DNA from: an uncultured bacterium
Lineage (GTDB): Bacteria > Bipolaricaulota > Bipolaricaulia > UBA7950 > UBA9294
Reading direction: 5' to 3'
Length of the DNA: 64,000 nt
NCBI GenBank assembly: GCA_903857865.1
Contig: CAIOGO010000010.1
Location: 62,001-126,000, forward strand
The notes under the pieces were generated by a model that was not told the DNA's origin, did not search any database, and worked only from the letters and a program-made list of their open reading frames with translations. Positions 25,799 to 33,724 of this stretch are shown here, piece after piece; positions within the stretch are counted from its first letter, which is position 1, and every line of letters starts with the position of its first letter. Position numbers and translations under genes: made by a program.

Positions 25799-27713
25799 GC
25801 AAGGACGAGTCATGTGGAACCCGCCGTTGTGGGCGCGCCATGCAGCCTTGGCCGGGGCCGATCTGCTCCTCATCGCGGTCGCGCTCTTCCTCGCGTTCCT
25901 TCTGCGCTTCGAGGGTGCGATCCCGGCTCCCATGGTAGACGTCCTGTGGCGGACGCTCGTCCTATCGATCGGGCTCAAGATCCCCGTATTCGTCGTCTTC
26001 CAAATGTACCGCTTCAGTTGGCGGCACGTCGGCGTCTCGGAGCTACTCAAGACTTCTCTCGCATGTGCCGTGGGCTCGTCGCTGGTTGCTACGGCCGTGC
26101 TGCTCTTGAGACACGAAAGCGCGTGGGGCGCCGCGCCGCGATCCGCACTCGGGATTGACTTCGCACTGACGCTATTGCTCGTGACGTGGGGTCGGATCAC
26201 TCCTCGCCTTGTGGCGCATCTCGCAGGTCGTGGGAAGCTAGGCAGACAGGCGACACGTGCGATCATCGTCGGCGCTGGGGACGCTGGAGCGCAGCTTGCC
26301 CGCGCGTTGCAGCAGGATCCTGCGTTGACGTACCACGTCGTCGGATTCGTCGACGATGACCGACGAAAGCGGGGCATGCTGCTCCAAGGAGTGAGGGTCC
26401 TTGGCTCGCGCAAGCAGCTCGGCGCGATCGTCAAGAGCCGCTCTGTTAGGGCAGTTCTGATTGCGATGCCCTCGGCGCAGCCGGGAGTGATCCAAGAGAC
26501 GGTCACCTTGGCTCGCACGGCGGCGGTGCCCGATGTAAAGATCCTCCCGTTCCTGAGTGAGCTCTACGCCGGCCGCGTTTCGGCGGCCGACCTCCGCACG
26601 CTCGAGCCGGCCGACGTGCTTCACCGAGAAGAGGTGCGTGTCGATGCGGCTCCGATCCGTGCGTTTCTCGAGGGGGAATGTGTGTTGGTGACTGGCGCTG
26701 CCGGGTCGATCGGGTCGGAGCTGTGCCGTCAGATCTTGCGCTTCGGAGTCAAGCGCCTTGTGGCCCTCGACTTCGACGAGACGGGGTTGTTCTACCTTGA
26801 GTCCGAGCTGCGTCATCGGTTCCCCGAACAAGAGGTCGACGTTGTCATCGACGATGTGCGCGACGCGGCCGAAATCGACGCGCTCGTCGAGCGCGTTCAT
26901 CCCGACGTCGTCTACCACGCCGCCGCCTACAAACACGTGCCGATGATGGAGCGCTTCCCGACCCAAGCGATCAAGACGAACGTCGAGGGGACTCGAAACG
27001 TGCTCGAATCCTCTTGCCGAGCCGGGAGCAAGGCGTTCGTGCTCATTTCCACGGACAAGGCGGTTAACCCCACCTCGGTGATGGGCGCCTCGAAGCGGGT
27101 CGCCGAGATCCTGGTGCGTTCGTGTCAGTCCACATCGACACGGTGCTTGGCGGTCCGGTTCGGCAACGTGCTCGGCAGCCGCGGAAGCGTGTTGAGGACG
27201 TTCCAGGGTCAGGTCGAGCGGCGCCAGGCGGTGACGGTGACGCACCCGGACATGGTGCGCTACTTCATGCTCACGTCCGAGGCCGTTCAGCTCGTGCTTC
27301 AGGCGAGTGCCGTCGGCGCGGGAGGCCAGGTCTTCGTACTCGACATGGGTAGACCCGTCAAGATCTTGGACCTGGCACGCGATGTGATCCGCTTCTACGG
27401 CCTCGAACCGGACGTCGACATTCCCATCCTCTACACGGGCGTCCGCCCGGGTGAGAAGCTGTTCGAGGAGTTGCTGACGGCGGAAGAAGGAACCGAGAGG
27501 ACCGAGTACGAGCGACTGCTCGTCGCCCGCTTGCAGGAACCTCCTGCCGGATGGCGCGACCAATTGGATACGCTCGTGCGCGCCGCACACGCCGAGAACG
27601 AAGGGCAGGTTCGTGCAGCGCTCGGCGATCTGGTCCCGACGCACAACCTGAATGGCCCCCGGTCGGGCCCGCCCGACGCCGCGTTCGACACGTCGACGTC
27701 GCATCCACAATGA
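25788..27713 (+). CDS. pglF: Membrane-anchored nucleotide-sugar 4,6-dehydratase (PglF/CapD-like)
   Basis: The 641-residue protein has four N-terminal hydrophobic segments (AGADLLLIAVALFLAFLLRF onward). A CoA-binding-like Rossmann unit (IIVGAGDAGAQLARAL, ~residue 160) is followed by the SDR domain with VTGAAGSIGSELCRQ at ~300 and ISTDKAVNPTSVMGASKR at ~420. The usual catalytic Tyr is replaced by Met, as in the PglF/FlaA1 class. Such enzymes convert UDP-GlcNAc to the 4-keto-6-deoxy sugar, the first step to bacillosamine. The start (GTG 25788) overlaps pglE; an ATG at 25812 is an alternative. Confidence 0.88.
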   Translation: MTGKQGRVMWNPPLWARHAALAGADLLLIAVALFLAFLLRFEGAIPAPMVDVLWRTLVLSIGLKIPVFVVFQMYRFSWRHVGVSELLKTSLACAVGSSLVATAVLLLRHESAWGAAPRSALGIDFALTLLLVTWGRITPRLVAHLAGRGKLGRQATRAIIVGAGDAGAQLARALQQDPALTYHVVGFVDDDRRKRGMLLQGVRVLGSRKQLGAIVKSRSVRAVLIAMPSAQPGVIQETVTLARTAAVPDVKILPFLSELYAGRVSAADLRTLEPADVLHREEVRVDAAPIRAFLEGECVLVTGAAGSIGSELCRQILRFGVKRLVALDFDETGLFYLESELRHRFPEQEVDVVIDDVRDAAEIDALVERVHPDVVYHAAAYKHVPMMERFPTQAIKTNVEGTRNVLESSCRAGSKAFVLISTDKAVNPTSVMGASKRVAEILVRSCQSTSTRCLAVRFGNVLGSRGSVLRTFQGQVERRQAVTVTHPDMVRYFMLTSEAVQLVLQASAVGAGGQVFVLDMGRPVKILDLARDVIRFYGLEPDVDIPILYTGVRPGEKLFEELLTAEEGTERTEYERLLVARLQEPPAGWRDQLDTLVRAAHAENEGQVRAALGDLVPTHNLNGPRSGPPDAAFDTSTSHPQ

Positions 27714-28079
27714 CGTCGCACACAAGGTGCGACGCTACAGTGATTTGCGACGATGACAGCGTTCTCCTGTAGCGTCGGAGCTTGTCTCCGACGTCATTGT
27801 CTCCGACGTCGTTGTCTCCGACGTCGTTGTCTCCGACCCCTACGATAGGAACCCGGTCAGGAGAAGCCGGCACTCACCACGGCTTCTCCCTAGCGGCTCG
27901 ACAAGCGAGACCGTCGAGCCGCCTCGCACACACATGCGGTGCGCTCTTTCGGCAGAACCGAGCGTGCGCGCCTTCATAGAGGAGCGTGTGCGCCTTCACA
28001 GAGTAGCGCATTGGCACTCTCTTCTTAAGCCCGAGTGCGACGCTACATCCACAACGACATCGCACGCAAGGGGCGACGG
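27714..28079. repeat. Intergenic repeat block with 15-bp tandem repeat and dispersed hairpins
   Basis: There is no gene between pglF and vapB. At 27716-27734 an imperfect dispersed repeat begins with a GTCGCAC...GTGCGAC stem. Related text including GACGCTACA recurs near 28031 and at 23085. At 27784-27837 the 15-mer GTCTCCGACGTCRTT is repeated 3.6 times in tandem. At 27861-27888 and 27893-27922 are perfect 8-bp (GAGAAGCC) and 10-bp (GCGGCTCGAC) hairpins. At about 27960-28005 a ~22-bp unit (GCGTGYGCGCCTTCAYAGAG) is duplicated. The function is unknown; the hairpins could end the pglDEF transcript. Confidence 0.7.
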
Positions 28080-28108
28080 TTGGCCTGCGGCGACATAGAC
28101 ATTATGAT
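28080..28108 (+). promoter_or_regulatory. Leaderless promoter of vapBC
   Basis: TTGGCC, a 17-bp spacer and TATGAT end exactly 6 bp before the ATG at 28115. Transcription should start at or next to the A of the start codon, and there is no SD. Confidence 0.6.
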
Positions 28109-28114
28109 GTCGGC

Positions 28115-28375
28115 ATGAGTGCGAAGGAGGCGGCCGTGTCCCTCAAGCGAACGCAGATCTACTTGGAACCCGAGCAACATCGGTTGCTGAAGCGAGAGGC
28201 CGCCGCCAAGGGCGTCTCGCTCGCTGAACTCTTGCGGCAACTAGCGAAGGACCACCTGTACAAGGAGCCGCACCGCGAGGACTTCGCGCGGATCGTTGCC
28301 CTTGGCAAGAGCGGCGCCGCCGACGCATCCGAAGACCATGATCGCCACATCGGCGAGGCGGTCTCGCGAGGATGA
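28115..28375 (+). CDS. vapB: Ribbon-helix-helix antitoxin (VapB-like)
   Basis: This 86-residue protein has a short ribbon-helix-helix domain: KRTQIYLEPEQHRLLKREA supplies the strand and first helix, and GVSLAELLRQLAKDHL the second. An acidic flexible tail (SEDHDRHIGEAVSRG) would wrap the PIN toxin. It would repress its own leaderless promoter with the toxin as co-repressor. Its stop overlaps the toxin start (ATGA). Confidence 0.85.
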   Translation: MSAKEAAVSLKRTQIYLEPEQHRLLKREAAAKGVSLAELLRQLAKDHLYKEPHREDFARIVALGKSGAADASEDHDRHIGEAVSRG

Positions 28376-28791
28376 GCGTCTTCGTCGACACCTCCGCGTT
28401 CTACGCCCTCGCGGACGAGAGCGACCGGAATCACCGGCAGGCGAAGGCTGCGTACGAAGTGCTCATCGGCGAGCGCCTGTCGACGAGCGATCATATCCTT
28501 GTGGAGTGCTGGTTCCTTCTCGGCAGCCGCCTGGGCCGCGACGCGGCCATCCGGTTCTGGGACGCTCTTCGTGCGGGCATCGTTGCCGTGCTGGACGTCA
28601 GGCACGACGACTTGGAGCGTGCGCGGGAAGTCCTCGTGCGATTCCCCGATCAAACGTTCTCCCTCGTCGATGCCACGAGCTTTGCCGTCATGGAGCGCGA
28701 AGAGATCGTGCGGGCGTTTGCGTTCGACGCCCACTTCCGGGTCTACCGGTTCGGCGAGGGGAGTCGGCACCGCTTCGACGTCGTACCCTAG
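28372..28791 (+). CDS. vapC: PIN-domain RNase toxin (VapC-like)
   Basis: This 139-residue PIN domain has the acidic metal-site residues VDTSAFYAL (Asp6), ILVE (Glu in TSDHILVECW), FSLVDATSFAV (Asp) and FAFDAHF (Asp). The quartet needed for Mg-dependent RNA cleavage is complete, so it is probably active. It is coupled to VapB by a 4-bp overlap. The final base of its TAG stop is the first base of the 8-bp target duplication of the IS element that follows. Confidence 0.88.
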   Translation: MSVFVDTSAFYALADESDRNHRQAKAAYEVLIGERLSTSDHILVECWFLLGSRLGRDAAIRFWDALRAGIVAVLDVRHDDLERAREVLVRFPDQTFSLVDATSFAVMEREEIVRAFAFDAHFRVYRFGEGSRHRFDVVP

Positions 28792-28798
28792 CCTAGAG
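28791..28798. repeat. Left copy of the 8-bp target-site duplication
   Basis: GCCTAGAG immediately left of the IS end; the identical right copy is at 29942-29949. Before insertion the two genes' stop codons lay about 1 bp apart here. Confidence 0.85.
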
Positions 28799-29941
28799 TG
28801 TCCAGTTTCGCAGTAGTGTTTACAGTTGGCGACCGCTGAACGCGGGAAGAAAGGCGAGGTCACCAAGGCAACATTCTCAGGAATCGCTCAAGAGACCTGG
28901 GAGGTAGCCCGATGACCGTCGAAGACAAAGTACACGCTTCTCGTCTCCACGTCCTGCGTCGCGCAGAGGAACTGGGCAATGTCAGCGCCGCGTGCCGCGA
29001 AGCGGGGATCTCGCGCACGGTCTTCTACCGCTGGAAAGAGCGGTTCACGCTGTACGGCCCCGACGGCCTACACCCACGCCACACCGAGGCACGGCCAGGG
29101 CGTCCGCCGCAGCTGATCCCCACGGACGAGCGGAAGATCATCGCCGCGGCGTTGTCGTGGCCGACGTGGGGGCCGCAGCGGGTGTCACTGCAGCTGGCAC
29201 GAGACGGCGTTGTCGTTTCGTCGACCACCGTGTGGCGAGCGTTGCGCCGTGTGGGTCTCGGAACTCGCGTGGAGCGACTGTTGGCGCTCGAGGGGCACAG
29301 CGTGGCAAGCGCCGGACTGCTCACCGAACGAACTCGGCGCAGCCTGTCGCGAACGCGTACTCGTCACGTTCAGGCGGAGGAGCCCGGCGAGCTCGTGTGC
29401 ATCGACACGTTCTACATCGGAAAGCTGAAGGGAGTCGGCAAGATGTGGCAGATCACGGCCTGTGATGCCGCGAGTTCGTACGCGCTGGCGAAGGTTGTCC
29501 CGGCCTGCAACGCTGAACAGGCTGGCGCCTTCCTGAAGCAGGTTGTCGCAACGAGTCTGGCCGAGGCGGGGTAGAGACTCCAGCGGGTACTCACCGACGG
29601 TGGAAGCGAGTTCAAAGGCGAGTTCGACAGGGTCTGCAGCGAGCTGAACGTTCGGCACACGCGAACCAAGCCGCGTCATGCGTGGACGAACGGATTCGTC
29701 GAGCGGTTGCAGGGGACGATTCTGCACGAGCACTGGCGAATCGCATTCCGGCGGCGCTACTTCCGCAAGCGGTTCCAGCTGCAGGCGTCGCTCGACGGCT
29801 TCCTCCGGTTCTACAACTTCGAGCGGCCCCATCAAGGCTACCGCACCAAAGGGCGCGTCCCTGCTGAGATCTTCTGGGGCGCGATCAACACCGAGGTCCG
29901 TCAGGAGGTCTGAAGTGTCAACACCATTCCGGTACTGGACA
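28799..29941. mobile_element. IS481-type insertion sequence, 1,143 bp, with intact ends
   Basis: The terminal inverted repeats are 26 bp with 20 matches. The left end (28799-28824) begins TGTCCAGT and ends ACA; the right end (29916-29941) is its near-complement. Directly outside, GCCTAGAG occurs at 28791-28798 and 29942-29949 as an 8-bp target-site duplication. The TGT...ACA ends and the single DDE transposase fit IS481. The element sits exactly between two convergent genes (vapC and the isochorismatase-like gene) and damages neither. Confidence 0.9.
28912..29913 (+). pseudogene. IS481-family DDE transposase with an in-frame TAG
   Basis: The ATG follows GGGAGGTAG. N-terminal helix-turn-helix segments (NVSAACREAGISRTVFYRWK) lead to the integrase core: first catalytic Asp in VCIDTFYIG. 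A TAG at 29572-29574 interrupts, then in the same frame RVLTDGGSEF (second Asp), WTNGFVERLQG (Glu) and FYNFERPHQGYRTKG. All DDE residues are present across the stop. Readthrough or reversion would restore a ~333-residue transposase. As it stands, only the first 220 residues are made, lacking two catalytic acids, so the copy is probably immobile on its own. Confidence 0.85.
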
Positions 29942-29943
29942 GC

Positions 29944-30483
29944 CTAGAGGGCGCCGAGCACTTCGCTCGTCGGAACGACCTTCACCGGCCGGGCCGGGAG
30001 GATGAGACTCGCCCACATCCAGTTGTGGTGCGCGATGATCGCTTCGGCCTTGAGGTGCGGGCGATCCTTCGTCGTGTGGCCGTCGGCGACGACGACGACC
30101 TCGTAGTCCTTGCTGGCCGCCGAGCGGATGGTCGTGTCGACGCAGAAATCGGTGGCGCATCCGGTCACGAGCAAGCGGTCGATCCCGCGTTCGCGCAGCA
30201 CCTTGTCGAGGTCGGAACGGTAGAACGAGTCGCAAGCGGTCTTGCGAACCTTCAAGTCCTCGGGGCATCGGTCGAGCGTCGGCAGGAGTTGCCACTCGCG
30301 CGATCCATGGGCGTACGCCTCGTCGTCCTCATGCTGAACGAGGACGACGCTGCCGCCCTTGGCGCGCACCGCACGGGCGAGCACGTTGATCCTGCTGACG
30401 ACGTCGTCCGCGTCGTGACGCGGCGACTCTCCCTCGAAGAGCCCAACCTGCATGTCGATCACGAGAAGCCCGATCATCCCCAC
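29944..30483 (-). CDS. Isochorismatase-family cysteine hydrolase
   Basis: This 179-residue protein begins MIGLLVIDMQVGLF with the catalytic Asp. VRKTACDSFYRSDL carries the Lys, and LLVTGCATDFCVDTTIRSA holds the nucleophilic Cys after a cis-peptide GCATDFCV turn. The triad is complete. Members hydrolyse amides or N-carbamoyl groups (nicotinamidase, ureidoacrylate, pyrazinamide). The substrate cannot be read here. GAGGTGGGG lies just before the start. Its stop codon is within the IS target duplication but intact. Confidence 0.85.
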   Translation of the reverse strand: MGMIGLLVIDMQVGLFEGESPRHDADDVVSRINVLARAVRAKGGSVVLVQHEDDEAYAHGSREWQLLPTLDRCPEDLKVRKTACDSFYRSDLDKVLRERGIDRLLVTGCATDFCVDTTIRSAASKDYEVVVVADGHTTKDRPHLKAEAIIAHHNWMWASLILPARPVKVVPTSEVLGAL

Positions 30484-30608
30484 CTCTCAGTTGTCAACTC
30501 GCTGGCACACGGCGCGAGCCCGATCTCGTCAAACCCAACGCGAAGCTGCTCCGACCGTCGTCCCTAGGCTGTCCCTCGGACCGCGCAGCCAGCCTCGCCG
30601 ACCGCGGC

Positions 30609-30878
30609 CTAGTTCTCCGTCTTCTTCTTCGGGAAGGCCACCTTGTACACCGCGACGATGACGAAGACGTATCCAACGGCGCCGAAGATGATGAGCAGCC
30701 CCTCGAGGGACTCGTTCCACCGGAGAACCGTCGCAAGGTGCGAGAGGGCGAACAACCCGAACGCTAGCCCGATGAACAACGCGAGAGCGTTCTTCACCCT
30801 CGCCCAGCCGATGATGGCCAGCACGAAGATCGCCGCGCTCAGCACCAAGTTGAATGTCGTGACAGGATCCCAGTTCAT
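30609..30878 (-). CDS. Small three-helix membrane protein, unknown function
   Basis: An 89-residue product begins MNWDPVTTFNLVLSAAIFVL and has three predicted membrane spans (FNLVLSAAIFVLAIIGW, ALALFIGLAFGLFALSHL, GLLIIFGAVGYVFVIVAVY) and a basic end FPKKKTEN. An AAAGGAG lies 12 bp before the ATG. The open frame extends farther upstream, but that part has no coding character. No recognised domain; function unknown. Confidence 0.6.
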   Translation of the reverse strand: MNWDPVTTFNLVLSAAIFVLAIIGWARVKNALALFIGLAFGLFALSHLATVLRWNESLEGLLIIFGAVGYVFVIVAVYKVAFPKKKTEN

Positions 30879-30979
30879 GCCGATCTCGTCTCCTTTGAAA
30901 CGGACCCAGCATAGCGAAGGGCGCGTCTTCGTGGAAGATCCGCCGGCCGTGGGAATCGCGTGGCCCCCGGTGCCAGCCT

Positions 30980-31873
30980 TCACGCGATGAGCCGCGGGTC
31001 GCCGCGAGCGAGCTCCACGGCGCGCAGCGCGCTCAGTTCCTTGTCCTTGATCTCGAGCATCACGTCCACGTCGACCTCGCGGCTCGCTGCGAGGAACGCG
31101 CCGAAGTCGTCGTCGTCGAGCGTCTCGGCGTGCTGGCCGAACCGGCCGCCGGGCAAGGGCGAGCTGTAGTCGACGATCGGGACCCCATCCGCGGCGGACC
31201 ACGTCTCGGCCGCGGCGGCGAGGGTGTCCTCCAGGGACTCGCCCGCGTTCTTGAGACGATGGTGGTAGACGTCGAGCAGGACGGGGAGGTGCGCGCCGTC
31301 CGCGGCGCGTAAGCAGTCGGCGAGCCCGAACGAGCGCTCGTCGTTCTCGATCACGAGGCGGCGGCGAATGGTCTCCGGCAGGAGCTTGGCGCGCGCGATG
31401 AAGCGCGCAAGGCTCGCCTCGCGGTCGCCGTAGACGCCGCCAAGGTGAATCTGCACCTTGGCCGTCCGGTCAAGACCCATCTCGTCGAGCACGCCGACGT
31501 GGTAGACAAGGTCGCGCATCGTGTTCTTCAGGACCTTCTCGTCAGGCGAATTGAGCACCGTGTACTGGGCGGGGTGCATGTCGATGCGGATGCCCTCTTG
31601 CTGGATGAGCGGTCCTAGCTCGGCGATCGCCCGCGCGTAGAGGTGGCGCCACGGCGGCTCGATTTCGGAGTGACTGGCGAAGGGGATGAGGTCCGAGCTG
31701 ATACGGAAGAAGCGGATCCCATGCTCGACGTTGAAGTGAAGCATCGTCTCGAGACAGCGGAGGTTGCCCGACACGACCTCGTCGAGGCGTTCGAGGGAAA
31801 ACGACGCGAGCCGCAACGCGCGGCCGCCGCGGCATCCAAGCGTCCGATTCGTGCACGGGTACCCAATGCGCAT
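30980..31873 (-). CDS. uvsE: UV damage endonuclease
   Basis: This 297-residue TIM-barrel endonuclease IV-like enzyme begins MRIGYPCTNRTLGCRG. Metal-binding segments include RIDMHPAQYTVLNSPD, KVQIHLGGVYGDRE, LVIENDERSFGL and PVLLDVYHHRLKNAGE, with EIKDKELSALRA near the end. It nicks DNA 5' of UV photoproducts and abasic lesions, independently of UvrABC. The first Met with the conserved GYPC context is used; the frame is open upstream. Confidence 0.92.
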   Translation of the reverse strand: MRIGYPCTNRTLGCRGGRALRLASFSLERLDEVVSGNLRCLETMLHFNVEHGIRFFRISSDLIPFASHSEIEPPWRHLYARAIAELGPLIQQEGIRIDMHPAQYTVLNSPDEKVLKNTMRDLVYHVGVLDEMGLDRTAKVQIHLGGVYGDREASLARFIARAKLLPETIRRRLVIENDERSFGLADCLRAADGAHLPVLLDVYHHRLKNAGESLEDTLAAAAETWSAADGVPIVDYSSPLPGGRFGQHAETLDDDDFGAFLAASREVDVDVMLEIKDKELSALRAVELARGDPRLIA

Positions 31874-31980
31874 GGCGGGCGAGTGTACCCGCTCGCGGGG
31901 CATCGCCCCGATGACTGCGAAATCCTGCAAGGTCGAAGCCTCGGGAGCCCCTGTCTCAGAGCCAGGCTGTGCAAGCTAGC

Positions 31981-32065
31981 CGGGAGCCTATGCTCCCCGA
32001 AGCCTATGCGCGAGGCCTATGCCGGGAGCCTAGGCTCCCCCGAAGCCTATGCGCGAGGCCTATGC
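31981..32065. repeat. Two tandem ~42-bp palindromic repeats
   Basis: Units at 31981-32022 and 32023-32065 share CGAAGCCTATGCGCGAGGCC and each starts with a palindrome. The second is perfect (GGGAGCCTAGGCTCCC, 32024-32039). The array follows the stop side of the GNAT gene and reaches into its last codons, resembling a REP/BIME-type unit. It lies upstream of uvsE and could affect mRNA ends. Confidence 0.75.
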
Positions 32066-32611
32066 CTCGCGAAGCTCGCCGGGGAGAAGGCTGTAGAGGA
32101 CAACGTCCGACGGGCCGCTTGGGAGGACAAGCTCCTGCCGCAGGATACCCTCGCGGACGGCGCCGAGTTTCGCGGCCACGCGGTGGCTGGCTGCGTTCGC
32201 GACCGGCACGCCGATCGACACGCGCAGAAGGCTGAGGTCGGCGAACGCGGCCGCCGCGACGAGGCGCGCCGCCGTCGTCGCCACGCCCTTCCCCGTCTCG
32301 GATGTGCGCACCCAGTACCCGAGCATCGCGTGCCGATGTTCGCTCGTGACGTCGCTCACGCCGCAGACCCCGAGGAGGCGCGACGAGCCGGTATCCTCGA
32401 CCGCATAGTAGAAGGCGCTGCGCCTCTCGCGCGCTTTGATCCACCACTCGACGTACTCCCTCGCCTCGTCGAGCGCGTAGCCGGGATGGCACCATGTTTC
32501 GAACGGCGCGACCTCGGCGATCGACTTGCAGGCCGCTTCGTAGAGCGGCTGGACGTCCCCCTCGCGGAACGCGCGAACGCGGATCCGGCCGCTCGTCATC
32601 TCGTCTCTCAC
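32060..32611 (-). CDS. GNAT-family N-acetyltransferase (RimJ/RimL type)
   Basis: The 183-residue protein has RIRVRAFREGDVQPLYEA at the start. YAVEDTGSSRLLGVCGVSD, MLGYWVRTSETGKGVATTAA (acetyl-CoA pyrophosphate loop) and VANAASHRVAAKLGAVREG follow. This is the RimJ/RimL layout, known for N-terminal acetylation of proteins or of small amines. Substrate unknown. The last codons lie within the repeat pair at 31981-32065, so the C-terminus ELREA may be repeat-derived. Confidence 0.88.
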   Translation of the reverse strand: MRDEMTSGRIRVRAFREGDVQPLYEAACKSIAEVAPFETWCHPGYALDEAREYVEWWIKARERRSAFYYAVEDTGSSRLLGVCGVSDVTSEHRHAMLGYWVRTSETGKGVATTAARLVAAAAFADLSLLRVSIGVPVANAASHRVAAKLGAVREGILRQELVLPSGPSDVVLYSLLPGELREA

Positions 32612-32748
32612 CGGTCCGAACCTCCTCCACTCCGCGCAGTGTACGATGCGCGGGGCCGTACGCCGCGTCGCCGGCGTGTGGATCGCAGCTACTGGGCGCG
32701 TCGCTTCGTCAAGGTGTACATCGAGCCGCGCCTTCGTACCATCGTGCC

Positions 32749-33216
32749 ATGAACCGCCTCGAATCCGTGCGCCAGGGAGTGGACGCCATCCTCCTCGCTC
32801 TCGCGTCAGATGAGGACCGCCGCTGTGGCTTCATCCATCTGTACGGCGTGTCGCTCGCCGCGACTTGGCTCGCGGAGCGACGAGGGCTCAACGTCGAGCT
32901 CGCCGCGGTCGCCGGGATGCTTCATGACCTCTCGACCTACGCCACGGGCCAATCCACAAAGCACGCCGCCGCGAGCGCCCGGCTCGCTTCCCGACTCCTT
33001 GAGCGGCCCGGGACCTTCACGCCGCAAGAGATCGCAACGATCTCGCACGCCATCGCCAAGCACAGCGACAAGGCATCCATCGATGGGCCGATGGACGAGC
33101 TCCTGAAGGACGCCGACGTCCTTCAGCATTGGCTCTACAACCCCGCTCTCCCTTTCCAAGCCTCGCACACCGAGCGCCGCGTGCGCCTCGTGAAGGAACT
33201 CGGGCAGGGAGCCTAG
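32749..33216 (+). CDS. HD-domain phosphohydrolase-like protein
   Basis: The 155-residue protein has FIHLYGVSLAATWLAERRGL, then VAGMLHDLSTYATG with the HD pair, HAIAKHSDK and LLKDADVLQHWLYN, matching the H...HD...D metal-site order of small HD phosphohydrolases. Substrate unknown. TACCAT occupies -12 to -7 of the ATG and no SD is seen, so translation may be leaderless. Its TAG overlaps the stop of the convergent AlaX-like gene (shared CTAG). Confidence 0.75.
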   Translation: MNRLESVRQGVDAILLALASDEDRRCGFIHLYGVSLAATWLAERRGLNVELAAVAGMLHDLSTYATGQSTKHAAASARLASRLLERPGTFTPQEIATISHAIAKHSDKASIDGPMDELLKDADVLQHWLYNPALPFQASHTERRVRLVKELGQGA

Positions 33217-33647
33217 CTCGAGTCAAGTCCGAAGCGAATGCGGACGACTGTCGGCGAGCGCATCTCATGGCTCCGCAAGACGAACCGGCCGATCTCGCCG
33301 GTTCGCGCGACGTGCTCGCCAGAGCACGGGGTCGCGTCGACATCGCCGATCGACACGACGCGAATCGTCTCGGCGTCGGGTGGCACCTTCCATAGGTCGA
33401 ACCTCGCCTCCGCCTCGGCCCGCGTGATGTGTATCACACTCACGCCCTGATCGCGCGCGATCTCGGCGTTCACCACGGCCTCGATCGCGCGCGCGTCGTC
33501 GTCCCCAAGCGGCCGCCCCACCTCGTAGTCGCACTTCGTCTTCGCTTCGCCCAAGTGCATCTCGAGGTTGCGCGGCGAGCCGTAGAGTCGCCGCATCACG
33601 GCAGTCAGAAGGTGTTCGGCCGTGTGCATGCGGACGACGCCACTCAT
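33213..33647 (-). CDS. AlaX-like tRNA-editing domain protein (alanyl/threonyl-tRNA synthetase SAD)
   Basis: This 144-residue stand-alone second additional domain starts at ATG 33647 with GGAGGTG upstream. Zn-ligand motifs are HTAEHLLTAVMRRL and TPCSGEHVARTGEIG (CXXXH), with VEAVVNAEIA-type helix text between. AlaX proteins hydrolyse mischarged Ser- or Gly-tRNA(Ala). The domain is shorter than class II AlaX and lacks the N-terminal beta barrel. It might instead be a variant editing or sensing domain. Confidence 0.8.
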   Translation of the reverse strand: MSGVVRMHTAEHLLTAVMRRLYGSPRNLEMHLGEAKTKCDYEVGRPLGDDDARAIEAVVNAEIARDQGVSVIHITRAEAEARFDLWKVPPDAETIRVVSIGDVDATPCSGEHVARTGEIGRFVLRSHEMRSPTVVRIRFGLDSS

Positions 33648-33724
33648 CGACACCTCCAGAGAGAGACGCGAGCTCCAGAGAGCCCGCGTCGACGATTCTA
33701 CGCCCAAACTCACCGCCGTACGCT

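Noticed and set aside
27784-27837. Tandem repeat as a CRISPR array
   Set aside because: The 15-bp units are contiguous without spacers and no cas gene is nearby.
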